A stretch of DNA of 64,000 nt from Clostridiales bacterium (GTDB lineage Bacteria > Bacillota > Clostridia > Oscillospirales > Oscillospiraceae). A program made the translations under genes and the position numbers. The notes under the pieces were generated by a model. It searched no databases, was not told the DNA's origin, and saw nothing but the letters and a program-made list of their open reading frames with translations. The stretch's first letter is position 1, and the number at the start of each line of letters is the position of its first letter. Shown in pieces: positions 8,730 through 15,717 of this stretch. Where the stretch lies: NCBI GenBank assembly GCA_902363045.1, contig CABIYX010000001.1, positions 147,737 to 211,736 of the forward strand. Reading direction: 5' to 3'.

Positions 8730-8757
8730 TTGACAATGATTTTGAATATGGTATAAT
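8730..8757 (+). promoter_or_regulatory. Promoter of the MATE leader transcript
   Basis: TTGACA (8730-8735), 16-base spacer, TATAAT (8752-8757). It lies 31 bases after the RNHCP stop and about 160 bases before the MATE start, so it makes a long leader. Confidence 0.85.
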
Positions 8758-8902
8758 GGGCCACCGTCGGAGGACTTATCATCGTAGGGATAAGGCCGGA
8801 TAAGATACCGAACAGGCGGTTTGCCGGAGGGTTACTCTTGCGTATGAGAGTGCCGGATAAGAAAACCGTTATGTGCGGCTTTCTTATCCGGCCTTTTTAT
8901 TT
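8758..8902 (+). promoter_or_regulatory. Structured leader with conditional terminator upstream of MATE
   Basis: The leader ends in an intrinsic terminator with 13-bp arms GCCGGATAAGAAA (8852-8864) and TTTCTTATCCGGC (8880-8892), then CTTTTTATTTT. The decamer GCCGGATAAG also occurs earlier at 8795-8804, so it can compete for the same 3' arm. CTTATC at 8775-8780 can pair with any of three GATAAG copies, and ACTCT/AGAGT forms another hairpin (8834-8851). A short frame starting TTG 8838 (SD GGAGGG) or ATG 8844 reads MRVPDKKTVMCGFLIRPFYF through the terminator stem. This fits either ribosome-mediated attenuation or a ligand-sensing RNA. I do not recognise a named riboswitch class. Confidence 0.75.
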
Positions 8903-8919
8903 TGCAGGGAGGGAAAGAA

Positions 8920-10263
8920 ATGGACTTATTAACCGGGAAAATCCGACCAATCTACTTCAAGTATCTGTCCGCCGCCTTTGGCAGCGCCATGATCACATCG
9001 GTCTACTCTATCGTGGACATGGCGATGGTGGGGCAATATCAGGGACCGGATGGTACGGCCGCTTTAGCTGTTGTCGCTCCGATTTGGAACATCATTTACA
9101 GCCTGGGCCTGTTAATGGGGATTGGCGGCTCCGTTATCTTTAGTACCCTTCGGGGGCAAACGGAGCGCAAAGGTAAAGTTGAAAATGAATATTTTACAAC
9201 GGCGGTGATCGGCGCCGCCGTATTGTCGGTGATAGCGTGGCTGGCAATTTTGTTCTTTGAAAAGCCGATCCTGCTGTTTTTCGGTGCGGACATCAATCTG
9301 CTTTCTCTGGCGCAGACCTATCTGGAACCGATTAAAGTCGTTGTGCCGTTTTTCCTGTTCAACCAGATGCTGGCTGCATTTTTGAGAAATGACGGCAATC
9401 CCGGGCTGGCAACAGCAGGTGTCTTGGCCGGCGGCCTGTTCAATGTTTTTGGCGACTATATCTTTGTATTTACCTTTGACATGGGGATTTACGGCGCGGG
9501 GCTTGCCACGGCGATAGGCTCCGGCATCTCGTTCTTCGTCATGCTGTCCCACTTCTGGTCAAAGAAAAATACACTGGCCTTTCAAAAGCCAGCCAGAATT
9601 TTTTCTAAGTTGAAGGAAATATCCGTGACAGGCTTCTCTACCTTCTTCATTGATGTTGCGATGGGAATTTTGACCGTCCTGTTTAACCGGCAGATCATGA
9701 AGTATTTAGGCACAAGCGCGCTGGCGATCTATGGCCCGATTGTGAATGTGAGTACCTTTGTCCAGTGCTGCGCGTACAGCGTTGGGCAGGCGTCACAGCC
9801 AATTATCTCCATCAATTTTGGCGCAAGGTATGGGCAGAGGATCAAGGATGTCCTGCGGTATGCGCTCTATACGGTCGCGGTATTCAGCGTTTTCTGGACG
9901 GCCCTTAGCTTGATTTGTCCGAACCTGTATATTTATATTTTCATGAAGCCGACAACGGAAATATTGGAGATGGCCCCCGCAATCATCCGCTGCTATGGAC
10001 TTTCCTTTATTTTACTGCCGCTCAACATTTTTTCTACTTATTACTTTCAGGCGCTGATGAAGCCGAAAGCGGCATTTATCGTGTCTGTTGCCAGAGGCTT
10101 TATCATCAGCGGTATTCTGATCATGGTCCTCCCCGCCGTAGCGGGAGCCGATTCTATTTGGCTTGCCATGCCGGTTACAGAGCTGGCAGTCGCTGTGTAT
10201 GCGGCGCATACCATTGTAAAATACACAAAAAAATTATCTTTTGAAAAGGGGCAAAGGTTATGA
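8920..10263 (+). CDS. MATE-family efflux transporter
   Basis: A 447-residue membrane protein with about twelve hydrophobic helices in two homologous halves. The first opens with the MATE-like YFKYLSAAFGSAMITSVYSIVDMAMVGQY, and a later segment has PIVNVSTFVQCCAYSVGQASQPIISINFGARYG. It should export cationic drugs or dyes by sodium or proton antiport at the cytoplasmic membrane. The start at 8920 follows GGGAGGGAAAGAA. Expression is likely gated by the upstream leader terminator. The next gene overlaps its stop by ATGA, giving translational coupling. Confidence 0.93.
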   Translation: MDLLTGKIRPIYFKYLSAAFGSAMITSVYSIVDMAMVGQYQGPDGTAALAVVAPIWNIIYSLGLLMGIGGSVIFSTLRGQTERKGKVENEYFTTAVIGAAVLSVIAWLAILFFEKPILLFFGADINLLSLAQTYLEPIKVVVPFFLFNQMLAAFLRNDGNPGLATAGVLAGGLFNVFGDYIFVFTFDMGIYGAGLATAIGSGISFFVMLSHFWSKKNTLAFQKPARIFSKLKEISVTGFSTFFIDVAMGILTVLFNRQIMKYLGTSALAIYGPIVNVSTFVQCCAYSVGQASQPIISINFGARYGQRIKDVLRYALYTVAVFSVFWTALSLICPNLYIYIFMKPTTEILEMAPAIIRCYGLSFILLPLNIFSTYYFQALMKPKAAFIVSVARGFIISGILIMVLPAVAGADSIWLAMPVTELAVAVYAAHTIVKYTKKLSFEKGQRL

Positions 10264-10868
10264 ACACGCTTATTACCATCAGCAGGGAATTTGGAAGCGG
10301 CGGGCGGGAGCTTGGACGCAGACTGTCGGAGCTGCTGAATATCGCCTATTATGACCAGGAGATTATTACTGAGATCTCCAGGCGCACCGATCTGGCTGAG
10401 CGATATATCGAGCAGGTCATCGAGCAAAAGCCCATTCCCGCCTTCCCCCTCCATATTGGCCGCAGTCTTTATCCATTGTCGAATCCGATTTATGAGCAGA
10501 GACAGGCTGTTATGCTGGAGCAGAACAGGATCATCCGTGAAATGGCAAAAAGGTCAAGCTGTGTGATTGTCGGCCGCTGCGGTGACCACATTTTAGAGGA
10601 TGTTCGACCGTTTCGCATATTTGTCTATGCCGAATTGGAACATAGGATCGCCCGGTGCATGGAGCGGCGCACGGCAGAAGAAGTGTATTCGTTGGAAGAA
10701 ATGAAGCAAAAGGTGATTTCCGTTGATAAAAACCGGCGGAAATACTACGAATATTATACAGGGAAGAAATGGGGAGACCGGTTAAATTACGATCTCTGCG
10801 TCAATACCAGCAGACAAGAGATAAAGGAAATTGCGCTGGCCCTCAGCTCTTTTATTTCGTTGGGATAA
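10260..10868 (+). CDS. Cytidylate kinase-like protein
   Basis: A 202-residue P-loop kinase-like protein of the Cytidylate_kin2 type. The N-terminus ITISREFGSGGRELGRRLSELL carries the GSGG phosphate-binding loop, followed by YYDQEII and SCVIVGRCGDHIL, and a C-terminal basic segment (DKNRRKYYEYYTGKKWGD). Family members are often encoded beside transporters and regulators; their substrates are largely unproven and they are distinct from housekeeping Cmk. The ATGA overlap with the MATE gene implies coordinated production, possibly phosphorylation of a compound handled with the exporter (inference). Confidence 0.85.
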   Translation: MNTLITISREFGSGGRELGRRLSELLNIAYYDQEIITEISRRTDLAERYIEQVIEQKPIPAFPLHIGRSLYPLSNPIYEQRQAVMLEQNRIIREMAKRSSCVIVGRCGDHILEDVRPFRIFVYAELEHRIARCMERRTAEEVYSLEEMKQKVISVDKNRRKYYEYYTGKKWGDRLNYDLCVNTSRQEIKEIALALSSFISLG

Positions 10869-10907
10869 ATGATACCTCCAAAGAGAGAAGTAAAATGATC
10901 CGTGCAG

Positions 10908-10937
10908 TTGCATTTTCCATGACTTCCCTGCTATAAT
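10908..10937 (+). promoter_or_regulatory. Probable promoter of the 68-aa gene
   Basis: TTGCAT (10908-10913), 18-base spacer, TATAAT (10932-10937), about 65 bases before the start at 11004. Confidence 0.55.
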
Positions 10938-11003
10938 ACCAGCAGGAAAGCGATTGGAGCGCGGCGTGGTTTGGCTCGGAATATCAAATTGGGAGGTATT
11001 TCA

Positions 11004-11210
11004 ATGCGTACAGAAGGCTCTCCGGAGCAATCGCTCCGCCGTGTGCTGAAGGCGGCTGGCTACAGGATGCGGAAGTCCCGTGCGCCCATCAGCTCGGACA
11101 ACCTTGGCGGCTATATGATCGTGGATATGTCCGGGAATGCGGTTGCGGCAGGCGGCCGCTTCGAGCTGACTTTGGAAGAGGTCCGGGAGTGGGTGCGAGA
11201 CATGTGCTGA
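11004..11210 (+). CDS. Small hypothetical protein, 68 aa
   Basis: I do not recognise this small protein. It is basic at the N-terminus and ends in an amphipathic helix (LTLEEVREWVRDMC). The middle reads SSDNLGGYMIVDMSGNAVAAGG, a small beta-hairpin-like segment. ATG 11004 follows GGGAGGTATTTCA at normal spacing; the longer frame from 10971 lacks a ribosome site. It has its own promoter and lies between the MATE-kinase cassette and the HU gene. Its coding pattern looks genuine. Confidence 0.65.
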   Translation: MRTEGSPEQSLRRVLKAAGYRMRKSRAPISSDNLGGYMIVDMSGNAVAAGGRFELTLEEVREWVRDMC

Positions 11211-11345
11211 CCGCGGCTGCGGCTGGGGGGCGTTCCTCCCTCAGCTGCTTTGCCTTGAGCATTCACCGCTGTGGTAAGCTGCCGATGCGGTTATCATGTA
11301 AAGAGTGCTTATCCAAATCAATAGAAAGAGAAAGGAATTTGCTTT

Positions 11346-11618
11346 ATGAACAAGGGAGAACTGATTGCTGGTATGGCCGAGGAGAGCGGAGTCTCCAAAG
11401 CGGATACGGAGAAAGTCTTGAACGCATTTCTCTCCCAGGTTGAGAAAGCGTTGTGCGCGGGAGATAAGGTCCAGCTCACTGGCTTCGGCAGCTTTGAAGT
11501 GAAAGAGCGCGCCGAGCGTACCGGCCGGAATCCCAAGACCAACGAGCCCATTGTGATCCCAGCCGGGAAGATGCCAGTCTTTAAGGCTGGCAAGGTATTG
11601 AAGGACGCAATTAAATAA
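11346..11618 (+). CDS. hup: HU-family DNA-binding protein
   Basis: A 90-residue nucleoid protein: MNKGELIAGMAEESGVSKADTEKVLNAFL forms the helical body. Next is the HU signature GFGSFEVKERAERTGRNPKTNE, whose arm carries the conserved RNPKT and the intercalating proline of the DNA-bending arm, and then VIPAGKMPVFKAGKVLKDAI. It binds and bends DNA as a dimer. Length and motifs match bacterial HU exactly. AAAGGAATTTGCTTT precedes the ATG. It could be the host's HU or an island-borne copy; its neighbours are accessory genes. Confidence 0.95.
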   Translation: MNKGELIAGMAEESGVSKADTEKVLNAFLSQVEKALCAGDKVQLTGFGSFEVKERAERTGRNPKTNEPIVIPAGKMPVFKAGKVLKDAIK

Positions 11619-11668
11619 AGAAGCAGACGCCACAATGCAGCACCAACCTGAATATAAGTGTGAAGCAC

Positions 11669-11708
11669 AAAACCGCCCCTCCGAGCATTTGCTCAGAGGG
11701 GCGGTTTT
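11669..11708. terminator. Bidirectional terminator between HU and the type III toxin
   Basis: AAAACCGCCCCTC and GAGGGGCGGTTTT arms with extra CGAG/CTCA pairing and A/T runs on both sides. It serves the plus-strand HU gene and the minus-strand toxin gene, whose stop abuts it. Confidence 0.88.
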
Positions 11709-12196
11709 CATTCGCTGGCGCTTGTATTTCGTAGAAAACTTTCAAAGTATGGTAGAGTAGACCGGCCATAGCGTCGCTGCCACTCCCTTGGGTGAAGTTT
11801 GCGGACCTCATTCAGATCATCCCTGTAATCCGAAATATACGAAAAAACCTCCTGTACGATACGCGGCAAGTTGACCATCGTTTCTTTATATTCGTCCTGA
11901 TCGACGAGTGCCGGTACAGTGGCATCTATGTACGCATTATCCTTGATTAAAATGGACTTTGTGTAGTCAAGGCCGGACTGGCTGCGCTGAGATCTGGCGG
12001 AGCTTTTGAAATGATAAGCATGGGGGTGGCGGATATGGGAACGAAAAGGAATGCAGATGAACAGGTCGTCCATGTATTCGATCAATAGACAGGAGTATGG
12101 CCTGTTTTTCTTTACGGCAATCTCCGGATACTGACTGTGGGGGTAATCTGTAAAAAATTTTGCTGATAGGCTGTGGATCTCCGCAATATACTCCAT
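11708..12196 (-). CDS. Type III toxin-antitoxin endoRNase toxin (ToxN/CptN/TenpN superfamily)
   Basis: A 162-residue protein whose size and pattern fit the type III toxin superfamily: a short N-terminal strand (YIAEIHSLSAKFF), YSCLLIEYMDDLFICIPFRSH, then GLDYTKSILIKDNAYI and a helical C-terminus. Such toxins are sequence-specific endoRNases held inactive by a repeated RNA. Context is decisive: directly upstream on the same strand are a consensus promoter, two 43-base direct repeats and an attenuating terminator, the exact ToxI-terminator-ToxN order. ATG 12196 follows GGGGGCGAAA; a TTG six codons earlier lies at the terminator's U-tract. The CptN branch is my best guess because of the two-repeat RNA. 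The assignment comes from residue pattern and gene order, not a search. Confidence 0.78.
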   Translation of the reverse strand: MEYIAEIHSLSAKFFTDYPHSQYPEIAVKKNRPYSCLLIEYMDDLFICIPFRSHIRHPHAYHFKSSARSQRSQSGLDYTKSILIKDNAYIDATVPALVDQDEYKETMVNLPRIVQEVFSYISDYRDDLNEVRKLHPREWQRRYGRSTLPYFESFLRNTSASE

Positions 12197-12209
12197 TTTT
12201 CGCCCCCAT

Positions 12210-12245
12210 AACAAAAGAAAAGCGGGGAGGGCGATCCCTCCCCGC
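12210..12245 (-). terminator. Attenuating terminator between antitoxin RNA and toxin
   Basis: Arms GCGGGGAGGG (12222-12231) and CCCTCCCCGC (12236-12245) with a CGAT loop. On the minus strand it is followed by TTTTCTTTTGTT. In type III systems this hairpin sets the excess of antitoxin RNA over toxin mRNA. Confidence 0.93.
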
Positions 12246-12378
12246 CGGATGGCTTCTTTCGGTCAATTTTTATTTTACCGTTGAGTCAGTACCGTCACTC
12301 AACATCTTCGCTCGGTCAATTTTTATTTTACCGACGAGTCAGAACCGTCACTCGTCTCATGCAGAAACCATCCCTGCT
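12215..12378 (-). ncRNA. Type III antitoxin RNA (two repeat units)
   Basis: Predicted from about 7 bases after the -10 box to the terminator. It contains two copies of a 43-base element spaced 53 bases apart. Each copy forms a 6-bp stem (ACGAGT/ACTCGT or TTGAGT/ACTCAA) around a GACGGTNCTG loop, followed by an identical 21-base A-rich segment bounded by CGGT and ACCG that could pair or form a pseudoknot. In known type III systems the toxin cuts the repeat array into single-unit pseudoknots that then inhibit it. Confidence 0.82.
12260..12355 (-). repeat. Two direct repeats of the antitoxin RNA
   Basis: Copies at 12260-12302 and 12313-12355, 43 bases each, period 53. The 21-base A-rich half is identical; the stem halves differ at paired positions so that pairing is kept. 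Confidence 0.95.
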
Positions 12379-12384
12379 ACTATT

Positions 12385-12413
12385 ATTATAATGGCCGTCT
12401 GGAAATATGTCAA
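12385..12413 (-). promoter_or_regulatory. Consensus promoter of the type III TA locus
   Basis: On the minus strand TTGACA (12413-12408), exactly 17 bases, TATAAT (12390-12385). A perfect consensus, as expected for strong constitutive antitoxin synthesis. Confidence 0.93.
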
Positions 12414-12515
12414 CATGAAGTTTGGAGTGAAAATTTATAGTTCCAAACGACTGTCCCTATTATTTGCTGTTTGTATTTGCCCTCTACACAAAAAGTCCGC
12501 ATTCATTGATTATCA

Positions 12516-12556
12516 GAAGGCGGGCCACCGTCATACAGCGCCGATGGCCCGCCTTC
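12516..12556. terminator. Hairpin downstream of the methyltransferase gene
   Basis: Perfect 12-bp arms GAAGGCGGGCCA and TGGCCCGCCTTC around a 17-base loop, 17 bases past the methyltransferase stop. It lacks a clear T run, so termination strength is uncertain. Confidence 0.55.
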
Positions 12557-12572
12557 GACCCATTCTGGGCAG

Positions 12573-13184
12573 TTACTTCCTGCCCGCCACATAGCACAAA
12601 GGCAGTACACGCCCCCCGAGCAGAGTGTGTTCCGTCACCCAGAAATCGTGAGACGAAAGATAAGCAATGAATTCCCCGGCGTTCCATAAGTGGTAGACGC
12701 GAAAGCCGGTCCGCTCCATACCCCAGGTCCGCAGGCTGGCAAGTTTCCCCCCAGCGTGGATAAAAGTAGGAGCGAATAGCCACCCACCCGGCTTTAGGAC
12801 TCTCCGAGCTTCCCGCAAAACCTTTTCCGGCTCCGGTAAGATATGCAGGGCATTGGCGATTACCACCGCGTCAAAGGTTTCCGAGGCATACGGCAACCGG
12901 GAAGCATCCTGTACCGAGAAATGAAGCCGGGAAGATCCGGTCTGTTTCTTCGCCTCCGCAATCATTTTGGAAGAGGCATCGGTGGCCTCCCACAACCGGA
13001 CATACGGAGACAAGGGAAAGGACAGCTGGCCTGTGCCACAGGCCAGTTCCAATACATTCATATCCCGGGTGAGATGCGGACGAATGTGATTGCAGATTTC
13101 CGCATATATCGGTGCGGAGCGCCGCATGAATTTGCTGTAATGTGCGGCCATTCCCTGCCAGAAGTCCAGATCTGATTTCCTCAT
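12573..13184 (-). CDS. Class I SAM-dependent methyltransferase
   Basis: A 203-residue Rossmann methyltransferase of the UbiE/Methyltransf_11 type. Motif I is NVLELACGTGQLSFPLSP (about residues 43-60), the acidic residue after strand 2 sits in WEATDASSKMIAEA, motif II includes FDAVVIANALHIL and motif III REARRVLKPGGWLFAP. The substrate cannot be told; small-molecule or quinone-like targets are typical. It lies downstream of the AhpC-AhpF operon on the same strand but is separated by a hairpin. Its own upstream region carries a TTAGTT/AACTAA palindrome. Confidence 0.9.
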   Translation of the reverse strand: MRKSDLDFWQGMAAHYSKFMRRSAPIYAEICNHIRPHLTRDMNVLELACGTGQLSFPLSPYVRLWEATDASSKMIAEAKKQTGSSRLHFSVQDASRLPYASETFDAVVIANALHILPEPEKVLREARRVLKPGGWLFAPTFIHAGGKLASLRTWGMERTGFRVYHLWNAGEFIAYLSSHDFWVTEHTLLGGRVLPLCYVAGRK

Positions 13185-13205
13185 AGCAATATGCCTCTTT
13201 TGGAG

Positions 13206-13223
13206 TTAGTTCTTGATAACTAA
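13206..13223. promoter_or_regulatory. Palindrome upstream of the methyltransferase gene
   Basis: TTAGTTCTTGATAACTAA, arms TTAGTT/AACTAA with a 6-base centre, 22 bases before the methyltransferase start. It is reminiscent of, but not the same as, the TTAGCGAT-N-ACTAA palindromes at 4017 and 15527. Confidence 0.45.
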
Positions 13224-13268
13224 AGAATACTCCAAAAGGCTCCGCGCTACAAGCATTTTTTGCAGAGG

Positions 13269-13308
13269 AAAGCCGCGTTGTAGACCAAACGGCCCGCAAC
13301 GCGGCTTC
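13269..13308 (-). terminator. Hairpin after the AhpF-like gene
   Basis: AGCCGCGTTG and CAACGCGGCT arms around a 16-base loop directly after the stop of the AhpF-like gene. Only short U runs follow, so it may terminate weakly or protect the transcript end. Confidence 0.55.
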
Positions 13309-13312
13309 CTTG

Positions 13313-14932
13313 CTATGTTAAGAGTTCTAACAACTGCCGGATGTTTTTCTTTCCGAAGGATACCTGCGCCCCATCATTGATGACCAGGCAGGGGACGCTC
13401 ATCACCTGATACCTCTCCCGCAGGTCTGGGAAGTGGTTCAGGTCATAGACCTGGGCGGTGATGTGCGGATTTTCCGCGGCGATCCGCTGGGCCGCCGTCA
13501 CCAGTTCCGGGCACATGGTACAGGAGAGGGAGACCAGAATCTCTAATTTGATAGGCTTCTGGACCGACTGAATCGCTGCTCTTGTATCTTCGTCCAGAGC
13601 CTGCCCCGGCCCGGCGGCATTGTAGAGGCCCAGGACGAAGGAGGTGAACTCGTGGCCGCCGGGGACCCCATGGAAAGCGAGGCCTGTCCAGCTCCCATCC
13701 GGCCGGCAGACCCGGACACAGGGCAGGTGCTCCATCTCTTCGGCTGTTCCTATCTCTGCTGTGAGCTTACTGCTCTGCGCCGCCAGTTCCTCCATATACT
13801 GCTTCAACTCAGCCGAAAGAGGCGTTTCGTCCAGATACAGCCGCAGGACCAGTGGAGCGGCCATCCGGGCAAATACCGTATGGAGCTGGGCCAGCATGCC
13901 CCCCGTAAAAAGTGTGCTGTTTGTTTCGGTGGATACCGCTGTTTCTTCTGCCCGGCTCACCGGAGCTTTGGGATGGATGCCGGTCTTTTCCTGCATGGCG
14001 GCGCACAGGTGTTCCAGCTCCGTGGCGGCAAGGGCGCCGTCTCCCACGGCGGTAACCACCTGGCGCAGAGGCTTGACACATACATCACCTGCGGCGTACA
14101 GGCCGTCCGCAGTTGTCTTTTGGCTCCGGTCTGTGAGGATATAGCCCTGGTCATTCAATTCAGCCAGGCCGCGCACCAGCTCCGTGGCCGGCTCATAACC
14201 GGCAAAAACGAACACGCCGAAGGTCTCTCCGTCCGCCGCATGGTGCTTGGTCACTTGACCGGTTTTGGTATTCCGGTACCGGAGATAGCGGAGAGAAGTG
14301 TCGCCGGACACCTCCTCCACCTCTGTGTTGGTGAGAACGGTGATCTTCTCGTGGTTTCTGGCTGCATCCGCTGTTGCCTGGGCGCAGGTGAAGTCGTCTC
14401 CCCGGATGAGAATGGTCACCTGGCGGGCGTACTTGGTCAGGAACACGCTCTCCTCCGCCGCAGCAAAGCCGCCGCCCACCACAAAGACATCTTTCCCGGT
14501 GAAGAACTCTCCGTCGCAGGTGGCGCAGTAGGCCACGCCCCGCCCACGGAACTGCTCCTCCCCCTGGAAGCCCACCATGCGGGGATGGGCGCCGGTGGCC
14601 AGGAGGACACCGAAGCACCTCAAATCGCCCCGGCCGGTGCGTACGGTCTTTATGTCACCGGAGAGCTCCAGCCCGGTGACCTCGGCCAGCAGAAATTCAG
14701 CGCCGAAGCCCTCCGCCTGCTTCCGCATGGTCTCGGTAAGCTCCGTCCCACTGGTCCTGCCCACGCCGGGATAGTTCACCACTTCCGAGGTAATGGTGAT
14801 CTGCCCGCCGAAGTGGTCCTTCTCCACGACCACTACCCGGTAGCGGGCACGGGCCAGGTAGAGGGCGGCAGTGAGTCCCGCTGGACCGCCGCCGATGACC
14901 ACGACATCGTAGAAATTTGCCGTCTGCTCCAT
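13313..14932 (-). CDS. AhpF-like flavin disulfide reductase with C-terminal thioredoxin-fold domain
   Basis: A 539-residue oxidoreductase that should pass electrons from NAD(P)H through FAD to the peroxiredoxin encoded just upstream. Residues 1-310 are thioredoxin-reductase-like: FAD motif GGGPAG (14-19), redox pair CATC (136-139), NAD(P)H motif GGGFAAAE and the second FAD motif YAAGDV. About residues 330-539 form a double thioredoxin-like region with a second pair CTMC (471-474) and a cis-proline motif SVPCLV. Classical AhpF has the thioredoxin-fold domain at the N-terminus; here the order is reversed. The gene lies 3 bases after AhpC, so they form an operon. Confidence 0.9.
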   Translation of the reverse strand: MEQTANFYDVVVIGGGPAGLTAALYLARARYRVVVVEKDHFGGQITITSEVVNYPGVGRTSGTELTETMRKQAEGFGAEFLLAEVTGLELSGDIKTVRTGRGDLRCFGVLLATGAHPRMVGFQGEEQFRGRGVAYCATCDGEFFTGKDVFVVGGGFAAAEESVFLTKYARQVTILIRGDDFTCAQATADAARNHEKITVLTNTEVEEVSGDTSLRYLRYRNTKTGQVTKHHAADGETFGVFVFAGYEPATELVRGLAELNDQGYILTDRSQKTTADGLYAAGDVCVKPLRQVVTAVGDGALAATELEHLCAAMQEKTGIHPKAPVSRAEETAVSTETNSTLFTGGMLAQLHTVFARMAAPLVLRLYLDETPLSAELKQYMEELAAQSSKLTAEIGTAEEMEHLPCVRVCRPDGSWTGLAFHGVPGGHEFTSFVLGLYNAAGPGQALDEDTRAAIQSVQKPIKLEILVSLSCTMCPELVTAAQRIAAENPHITAQVYDLNHFPDLRERYQVMSVPCLVINDGAQVSFGKKNIRQLLELLT

Positions 14933-14935
14933 GGC

Positions 14936-15499
14936 TTAAAGCTGCCCCACCAGATCCAGACTGGGCTTCAGAGTCTCGGCGCCAGGCTGCCACTTCGCAG
15001 GGCATACCTCGTCTCCGTGCTCCGCCACGAACTGGCACGCCTGTACCTTCCGCAGCAGTTCGTCGGCGTTCCGGCCCACATTGCCGGCGTTGACCTCATA
15101 GGCCACGATTTTCCCCTCGGGGTTGACAATGAAGCTGCCCCGCTCCGCCACGCCGTCGGCTTCGATGTAGACCTCAAAATCCTTTGCCAGACAATGTGTG
15201 GGATCAGCCAGCATGGGATACTGGATCTTCTGGATGCGCTCGGAGGCGTCATGCCACGCCTTATGGACAAAGTGGGTATCGCAGGAAACGGAGTAAACTT
15301 CGCAGCCGATGGCCTGGAATTTATCGTAGAGGTTTGCCAGGTCCTCCAGCTCCGTGGGGCACACAAAGGTGAAGTCGGCGGGATAGAAGAAAAACACGCT
15401 CCACTTTCCCAGTACATCCGCCTTGGTAGCGGTGCGGAAGGCGTTATTCTGATAGCACTGGACGGAGAAATCGGCAATTTCTTTTTGAATCAGGGACAT
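14936..15499 (-). CDS. ahpC: Alkyl hydroperoxide reductase subunit C (2-Cys peroxiredoxin)
   Basis: A 187-residue peroxiredoxin that reduces H2O2, organic peroxides or peroxynitrite. The peroxidatic cysteine is C47 in FYPADFTFVCPTELEDL and the resolving cysteine lies near residue 166 in GDEVCPAKW. Length equals E. coli AhpC. ATG 15499 has GGAGGTATTCCT upstream, so the longer frame from 15517 is not used. It is the first gene of an operon with the AhpF-like reductase. Promoter and an 18-bp palindrome lie directly upstream. An oxygen-defence role in a strict anaerobe is the natural reading. Confidence 0.96.
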   Translation of the reverse strand: MSLIQKEIADFSVQCYQNNAFRTATKADVLGKWSVFFFYPADFTFVCPTELEDLANLYDKFQAIGCEVYSVSCDTHFVHKAWHDASERIQKIQYPMLADPTHCLAKDFEVYIEADGVAERGSFIVNPEGKIVAYEVNAGNVGRNADELLRKVQACQFVAEHGDEVCPAKWQPGAETLKPSLDLVGQL

Positions 15500-15526
15500 A
15501 GGAATACCTCCATTCATAATTTCGCC

Positions 15527-15580
15527 GGTTAGCGATGACTAACCACATAAAATTATACAACTTTCAGAGAGATGCGTCAA
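15527..15580 (-). promoter_or_regulatory. ahpC promoter with palindromic operator
   Basis: Minus strand: TTGACG (15580-15575), 17 bases, TATAAT (15557-15552), then at the start point the palindrome GGTTAGCGATGACTAACC (15527-15544 as read on plus). Placement just downstream of -10 suits a repressor. The core matches the palindrome before the ABC pair at 4017. Confidence 0.82.
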
Positions 15581-15717
15581 GCGGCGCTTAAGGTTTTCTG
15601 AAACGGATCGTAGCCCCTATGTATTTCAGAGAAGGATAAAGAAACAATCAATACTGGGTGGGCGATGTGGGGCCTGAAACGAAATTTACCATTTTACTTT
15701 ATCAATATTGCAAGTGG

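Noticed and set aside
8758..8902. Leader considered as a guanidine, fluoride or yybP-type riboswitch
   Set aside because: I could not find the conserved cores of those classes; it is left as an unclassified structured leader.
12260..12355. Two similar 43-base repeats considered as a minimal CRISPR array
   Set aside because: The 10-base intervals are too short for spacers, the repeats differ by compensatory stem changes, there are no cas genes, and promoter, terminator and toxin gene fit a type III TA.
13652..15532. Plus-strand frame of 626 codons
   Set aside because: Antisense to AhpC and the AhpF-like gene, which have clear domains, catalytic residues and ribosome sites.
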